Assembly: GCA_035531775.1 (NCBI GenBank)
Contig: DATKSG010000095.1
Location: 1-9,136 of the forward strand
Source: DATKSG01 sp035531775
GTDB lineage: Bacteria; Actinomycetota; Acidimicrobiia; Acidimicrobiales; UBA8190
Direction of reading: 5' to 3'
DNA: 9,136 bases
A program made the position numbers and the translations under genes. Below, one piece after another: positions 5,090-9,136 of the stretch (position 1 is the stretch's first letter; each line of letters begins with the position of its first letter). The notes under the pieces are model-generated. The model was not told where the DNA came from and did no database searches. It saw only the letters and a list, made by a program, of their open reading frames with translations.

Positions 5090-8000
5090 GTGAGCCACGA
5101 CACACATCGCCGTGTAGGGAAGGAAAGGCGCCACCGTTTCTCGGTGAAAGCCACCACCTTCCTCGTCAGCCTCCTAACGACAGCCGGGTTCGCCGCAGGC
5201 TTCGCGGTTGCCCCTGCTTCCGCGGCTACCGCCCACGCGCTCGCCACCACCAACCTGGGCTACACGCCGCTCACTTCCCCGGTCCGCATCGCGGACACGC
5301 GGTCGGGCGCGACTAGCCCCGCCACCTATGCGGGTAAGACGCTCGCCCAAGGCACGTCCTTGACCGTCGACATCCCCGCCACGGCCGGTGTGCCGTCGAA
5401 CGCCGGTGCCGTCGTCGTGAACGTCGCCGCCATCGCCCCGGCTGCTGCCGGCTTCCTGGCGGTGTACCCCGGCGGATCGTCCAACCCGGGCACGGCCAAC
5501 GTCGTCTTCAGCGCCGGGCAGAACGTCGACAACCTGGTGACCGTCGGCCTCGGCCCTGACGCCGCCACCGGTGCGGCCCAGAGCTTCACCGTCTACGACG
5601 GCCCGTCCTCCAACGGCGGCAACGTCGACTTCGCCGCCGACCTCGAGGGCTACTACGCGCCCCAGACGAGCTCGTCTGGTGCCGCCTTCGTGGGCCTCAC
5701 CCCGGCGCGCATCTTCGACTCGCGCGCCAGCTCGGGCCCCACGCTCACGAACGGTGGAAGTGACAACGTCCCCGTCACCGGTGTGGGCGGCGTTCCCGCC
5801 AACGCCAGCGCCGTCGTGCTGAACCTGGCCGTCACCAACGCCACCTCGTCGAGCTTCGTCTACGCCTATCCGACCGGCTCGGCCCCCACCACCCCGGTGG
5901 CCAACCAGAACTTCCTCGCCGGTGAGACGCTGTCCTCCAAGGTCATCGTCGGCGTGGGCACGGGCGGTGCCATCACCGTGGCCAACCACGCCGGCAACGT
6001 CGACATCGTCGCCGACGTCGACGGTTACTTCACCCCGGCGGGTGCCTCCGGCTCGCTGTTCAACGCCCTCGCCACTCCGATGCGCCTGACCGACACCCGA
6101 CCCTCGACACTGGCCGGCGGCAGCTCCACGGCCGCCACCGTGTCCGGCGTAGGGGCCACGGCAGGCGTGCTGAACGTCACCGACATCTACGAGGCCACCT
6201 CGGGCGGAAACTACCTGACCGTCTACCCGACCGGGACCAACGCCCCCCTGGCCGCCGACGTCAACTTCTCGACCGGTGACACCTACAACATCGTGGCCAA
6301 CGCCTCCTACGCGCTGACGGGCCCGAGCTCGAGCGTGAGCATCCTGAACGGCCCGGCCTCAGCCGGACCCGCCGCGGTCGTGGTCGACGAGTTCGGCTAC
6401 TTCGCACCGCAGGCGGCGGCGCCGGCCTACACGGTGACGCCGAGCTCCGCCAGCACCGTCCCGGTGTCGAGCGGCAGCCCGTCGAACAATGCCGGGGTCG
6501 TCACCTACAGCGCATCGGGCCTGCCCACCGCGGCCGGCACCACCGTCAACATCGCCCTGTTCCCCTGCACGGCGCCGAACGCGCCGAGCGGCGACACCTT
6601 CACGCCGACCACGGCCAACACCGCTGGACCCGCCGCTGGTGAGGGAACGACGACCGTCGACACCGGCAACGGCACCGGCAGCGTCGGTGCGGTGATCGCA
6701 TCGGTCAACGGCGTGCCCACCACGGGCACGGCTCCGGTGACCATCGTCTACGGCGTCACCGCCACCAACGGATCGCTGAGCTTCGTGGTGAACAGCCTCG
6801 TTCCCGACTGCGCCATTCCGGTGGTGTACACCGCACCGTCCACCGCCGGGACGACCCCGGCCCTCGAGGTGACTGCCACCGGCACGCCGCAGTCCGGCTA
6901 TGCCGTAGGCACCGGCGGGTCGACCACGTGGTCGGCCGCCGCCGCCGTCGCTGGCACCTACGGACCGCTCGTGGTTACGGGGATCAACTCGTCGGCGAAC
7001 ACCTTCCAGGCGTGCACCGTGGCTGCAACCGGTCCGCCGGCCACGCCGTCGACGACGTGCTACACGTTCCTCGACAACGCCTCCGGTGACACCTACACCT
7101 ACAACAACCCGGCCATCTCGCTCACCACTGCGCAGTTCCAGCAGTACCTGAGCGGGGTGTCGACCCAGGCCGCCACCGCCGGCCCGGCCGCCACCATCGC
7201 CGGTGACGAGGTGGGTGTCACCTACAACCCGGCCGGTCCGTCGAGCTTCACCTTCGGAAACGCGGCCAACGGCGACGGCTTAAACGGCGACGTCCCGTCC
7301 GCTCCGACCGGGCTCGGCGTCACCGCCGGCACGAGCGGGGGAGTCACGCTGTCGTGGACGGCCGTGCCCAACCCGGACGTGACCACCGACTCCAGCGCCA
7401 CCTACAACATCTACCGGGCGACGGTCACCAGTGGCACCGTGGGCAGCTACGGCACCTACGGGACACCATTCGCCACGGTGGTCGCCGGCGGAGCCAGCGC
7501 CAAGACGACCTACACCGACAGCTCAGCCGTTCCGGGTACCACGTACTCCTACGTGGTGAGCGCCTCGGAGGGAAGTGCTGCCGGCAACACGAAAGTCGAG
7601 GGTCCGGCGAGCTCGGCGGTGCAGTTCACGCCGACAAGCGCTGCCGCTGCTCCCCAGGCTCCCGTGTCGATCGCCACCGGGTACGCCACCTGTGGTACCT
7701 GCGGGACGACGACCTTCGTACCCGGTGACTCCCTGACCTTCACCTTCAACGGCCCCGTGACGTTCAACACGACCGGCTGGAACCTGGTGGTGACCGACGG
7801 GACCAACGAGGTGCAGCTGGGGGCGACGAACACGACTCCCACGGTTTCGAGCGTGTCGGGCGGCACCAACAACGCCGTGACCTACACCGAGAATTCCCAG
7901 CCGACCGTGATCAACGGTACGAACCCGTCGCTCACGAACTTGGAGGCACTGAGCCAGTCCGGCGTCTCGAACACCGTCGGGGCTTGGAACCTCCCCGGCA

Positions 8001-8638
8001 GCGGCGCCTATGACGACTCGAGCGTGACCAGGGTCGTCCACGGTGCAAACACGGCCCTCACGGCTGCACCCGGAGTAACCACGGTGGGGGCGAACGCGAC
8101 GTCGATCGCGGGAACCTGTACCGCCACCGACATCGTCAAGCTGTACACGCTCAACGGCGCCCTGCTGGGCTCCGTCGCCTGCGCCGGCGGTGCTACGTTC
8201 ACCATCCCAGTGGCGGTGAGCCCGGCTACGACGTACCTGGTGACCCAGACAGCTACCGCTGCGGGGGCCTACGAGGGTCAGGCGACCGAAGTCGTCGGGA
8301 TCTCGCCGAACCCGATCGGCACCGGAGCCACCGGCGCCGCACCGGCGGCGATCAGCCTGACGCTGAACGACATCCCGGGCGCCAACCTCCAGCTGTTCTT
8401 CACCAACACGCCGAGTACAGCAACTGCGCAATGTGCCTCCGGGTCGGTTCCAGTTCCGGTCACGGCTATTGCCCTGGGCTCGTCGGTTAGCTGCGTGGTC
8501 CCGTCGAACGGGGTGGTGGCCATCTCGTTCAACCCGCTTGCCAGCACTGGTGCGGGCACTACGACGCTGAACGCGGGCAACGCGGCAAGCACAGCGGGAA
8601 CTTCCACATACACCGCGCAGGACACGTACACCTACTGA
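5090..8638 (+). CDS. Large secreted multidomain surface protein (repeat domains, Ig-like and fibronectin type III-like)
   Basis: A 1182-residue exported protein with no visible catalytic motif; probably a structural surface or adhesin-like protein. Residues 1-45 are a signal peptide: Arg/Lys/His-rich n-region, hydrophobic core (about 21-40), and likely cleavage after APASA. Three related repeats follow at about 55-192, 200-317 and 324-441. Each opens with a PVRIADTR-type motif (SPVRIADTR, TPARIFDSR, TPMRLTDTR), has a middle AVYPGG/AYPTGS/VYPTGT strand, and closes with D-x-x-GY(Y/F). This repeat type is common in secreted actinobacterial proteins. Next come Ig-like beta-rich segments (about 445-730), a fibronectin type III-like domain (about 735-848, APTGLGVTAG through TTYSYVVSAS), and further beta-rich domains to the end. 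Ten cysteines fall only after residue 490, in closely spaced pairs (493/574, 642/657, 868/871, 1010/1031, 1115/1135), suggesting disulfides. There is no C-terminal LPXTG, membrane anchor or S-layer homology motif, so how it stays on the cell is unknown. Codons are strongly G/C-ending, especially in the first half, which fits high expression. It is followed by a strong terminator. Confidence 0.9.
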   Translation: MSHDTHRRVGKERRHRFSVKATTFLVSLLTTAGFAAGFAVAPASAATAHALATTNLGYTPLTSPVRIADTRSGATSPATYAGKTLAQGTSLTVDIPATAGVPSNAGAVVVNVAAIAPAAAGFLAVYPGGSSNPGTANVVFSAGQNVDNLVTVGLGPDAATGAAQSFTVYDGPSSNGGNVDFAADLEGYYAPQTSSSGAAFVGLTPARIFDSRASSGPTLTNGGSDNVPVTGVGGVPANASAVVLNLAVTNATSSSFVYAYPTGSAPTTPVANQNFLAGETLSSKVIVGVGTGGAITVANHAGNVDIVADVDGYFTPAGASGSLFNALATPMRLTDTRPSTLAGGSSTAATVSGVGATAGVLNVTDIYEATSGGNYLTVYPTGTNAPLAADVNFSTGDTYNIVANASYALTGPSSSVSILNGPASAGPAAVVVDEFGYFAPQAAAPAYTVTPSSASTVPVSSGSPSNNAGVVTYSASGLPTAAGTTVNIALFPCTAPNAPSGDTFTPTTANTAGPAAGEGTTTVDTGNGTGSVGAVIASVNGVPTTGTAPVTIVYGVTATNGSLSFVVNSLVPDCAIPVVYTAPSTAGTTPALEVTATGTPQSGYAVGTGGSTTWSAAAAVAGTYGPLVVTGINSSANTFQACTVAATGPPATPSTTCYTFLDNASGDTYTYNNPAISLTTAQFQQYLSGVSTQAATAGPAATIAGDEVGVTYNPAGPSSFTFGNAANGDGLNGDVPSAPTGLGVTAGTSGGVTLSWTAVPNPDVTTDSSATYNIYRATVTSGTVGSYGTYGTPFATVVAGGASAKTTYTDSSAVPGTTYSYVVSASEGSAAGNTKVEGPASSAVQFTPTSAAAAPQAPVSIATGYATCGTCGTTTFVPGDSLTFTFNGPVTFNTTGWNLVVTDGTNEVQLGATNTTPTVSSVSGGTNNAVTYTENSQPTVINGTNPSLTNLEALSQSGVSNTVGAWNLPGSGAYDDSSVTRVVHGANTALTAAPGVTTVGANATSIAGTCTATDIVKLYTLNGALLGSVACAGGATFTIPVAVSPATTYLVTQTATAAGAYEGQATEVVGISPNPIGTGATGAAPAAISLTLNDIPGANLQLFFTNTPSTATAQCASGSVPVPVTAIALGSSVSCVVPSNGVVAISFNPLASTGAGTTTLNAGNAASTAGTSTYTAQDTYTY

Positions 8639-8655
8639 TCCAATAGTTGGTAACG

Positions 8656-8710
8656 CCTCGTAACGAGGTTGTGATAGGAGGCCCCGGCCCCATGGGGGCC
8701 GGGGCCTCCT
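8656..8710 (+). terminator. Transcription terminator: small hairpin plus perfect 16-bp stem
   Basis: The arms at 8676-8691 and 8695-8710 are perfectly complementary over 16 bases (AGGAGGCCCCGGCCCC and its complement) with a 3-base ATG loop. A smaller stem CCTCG/CGAGG (8656-8660 and 8664-8668) comes first. The main stem starts 38 bases after the stop of the surface protein. The T-tract typical of intrinsic terminators is missing (GTTCT follows), which is common for actinobacterial hairpin terminators. It probably ends the surface protein transcript and separates it from the next gene. Being a near-perfect palindrome, it could act from either strand. Confidence 0.8.
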
Positions 8711-8765
8711 GTTCTACCGGTACCAGGACGAGAATTCGGAATCGAAAGCGGAGATAGGGGAAGTC

Positions 8766-9136
8766 ATGGGCGAAGGTGCACGCAGGGCGACCACACGGGG
8801 GCGCGGACGGTTCTCCAGGGTGCTCACCGCCCTGGCCGGAGCGAGTCTCATCGGCGGCATGGGTGGCGGGATCCTCGCCGCCATCGAGGCCACCCCGGCG
8901 GCAGCAGCGCCCTCCAACACCTGTGACTGGATAGGTACCGCAGCAGGCGATTGGGCCACAGCAGCCAACTGGGACTGCACCGGCGGCGTGACCGTCCCCG
9001 GCGCGGGAACGGCCGTGGTATTCCCGGCAGCGGGCCAATCGCTTACGCTCGCGAACACGTACGGGTCGGCCGTGACTACCACCGGCTCGGCCTTCCCCAC
9101 CTCCGATGACATCGCCGCGCCTTCGGGTGGTTTCTA
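8766..9136 (+). CDS. Exported protein with Trp-rich repeat start (C-terminus off the right edge)
   Basis: The frame is open from ATG 8766 to the window edge (123 full codons). The first 48 residues look like a signal peptide: an Arg-rich n-region (RRATTRGRGRFSR), a hydrophobic Gly/Ala/Leu core (about 19-40) and a cleavage zone around ATPAAAA (42-48). The mature start carries CDWIGTAAGDWATAANWDC (53-71), with Cys53 and Cys71 able to pair, and then VPGAGTAVVFPAAG. The pattern W-x-G, gDW, aaNW, VPgagt is typical of large secreted beta-helix or adhesin-like proteins of bacteria. AGGGGA (8756-8761) lies 4 bases before the start. The two arginines near the start do not make a twin-arginine motif, since the following residues (ATT) do not match. 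It comes after a terminator and so probably has its own promoter, but it may belong to the same surface-protein cluster. Function beyond export is not determined. Confidence 0.82.
   Translation, partial: MGEGARRATTRGRGRFSRVLTALAGASLIGGMGGGILAAIEATPAAAAPSNTCDWIGTAAGDWATAANWDCTGGVTVPGAGTAVVFPAAGQSLTLANTYGSAVTTTGSAFPTSDDIAAPSGGF

Noticed and set aside
5174..5989. Minus-strand frames opposite the surface protein gene (also 7523-8431)
   Set aside because: Low-complexity Arg/Gly/Val-rich translations typical of the antisense of Ala/Thr/Val-rich coding DNA; no ribosome site or motif.
8766..8810. Twin-arginine signal in the second exported protein
   Set aside because: The RR at residues 6-7 is followed by ATT rather than the F-L-K type consensus, so the general secretion pathway is more likely.

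Overview
The window is GC-rich DNA with strongly G/C-ending codons, GTG as well as ATG starts, and long Ala/Thr/Ser/Pro-rich secreted proteins. This fits a high-GC actinobacterium; an Acidimicrobiia-like lineage is my best guess, but no marker gene is present to prove it. No tRNA, rRNA, CRISPR array, transposase or other mobile-element signature was seen.

Layout. The left half (1-4713) is read on the minus strand as a tight three-gene row in transcription order: (i) a sigma-70 family, ECF-type sigma factor with a very long C-terminal extension (2518-4713), (ii) a family 2 glycosyltransferase (1591-2496), and (iii) a protein joining a SAM-dependent methyltransferase to a second family 2 glycosyltransferase (1569 to beyond the left edge). 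Both gaps are 21 bases, so the three genes are probably one operon. The right half is read on the plus strand: a 1182-residue secreted, multidomain, repeat-bearing surface protein (5090-8638), a strong hairpin terminator (8676-8710), and the 5' part of a second exported protein (8766 to beyond the right edge). The divergent intergenic region (4714-5089) holds an inverted repeat and a stable 5' leader hairpin.

How the parts may work together. The sigma factor has the usual regions 2 and 4, then a hydrophobic stretch that could span the membrane, a Thr/Ser/Pro/Ala-rich linker and a cysteine-containing C-terminal domain. No anti-sigma gene lies beside it in this window. The simplest model is a membrane-tethered sigma factor with a built-in outside domain, co-transcribed with glycan-building enzymes and facing genes for secreted surface proteins. 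This would be a cell-surface module in which one regulator may adjust both glycan and surface-protein production. The gene calls rest on sequence; the regulatory link is inference from gene arrangement.
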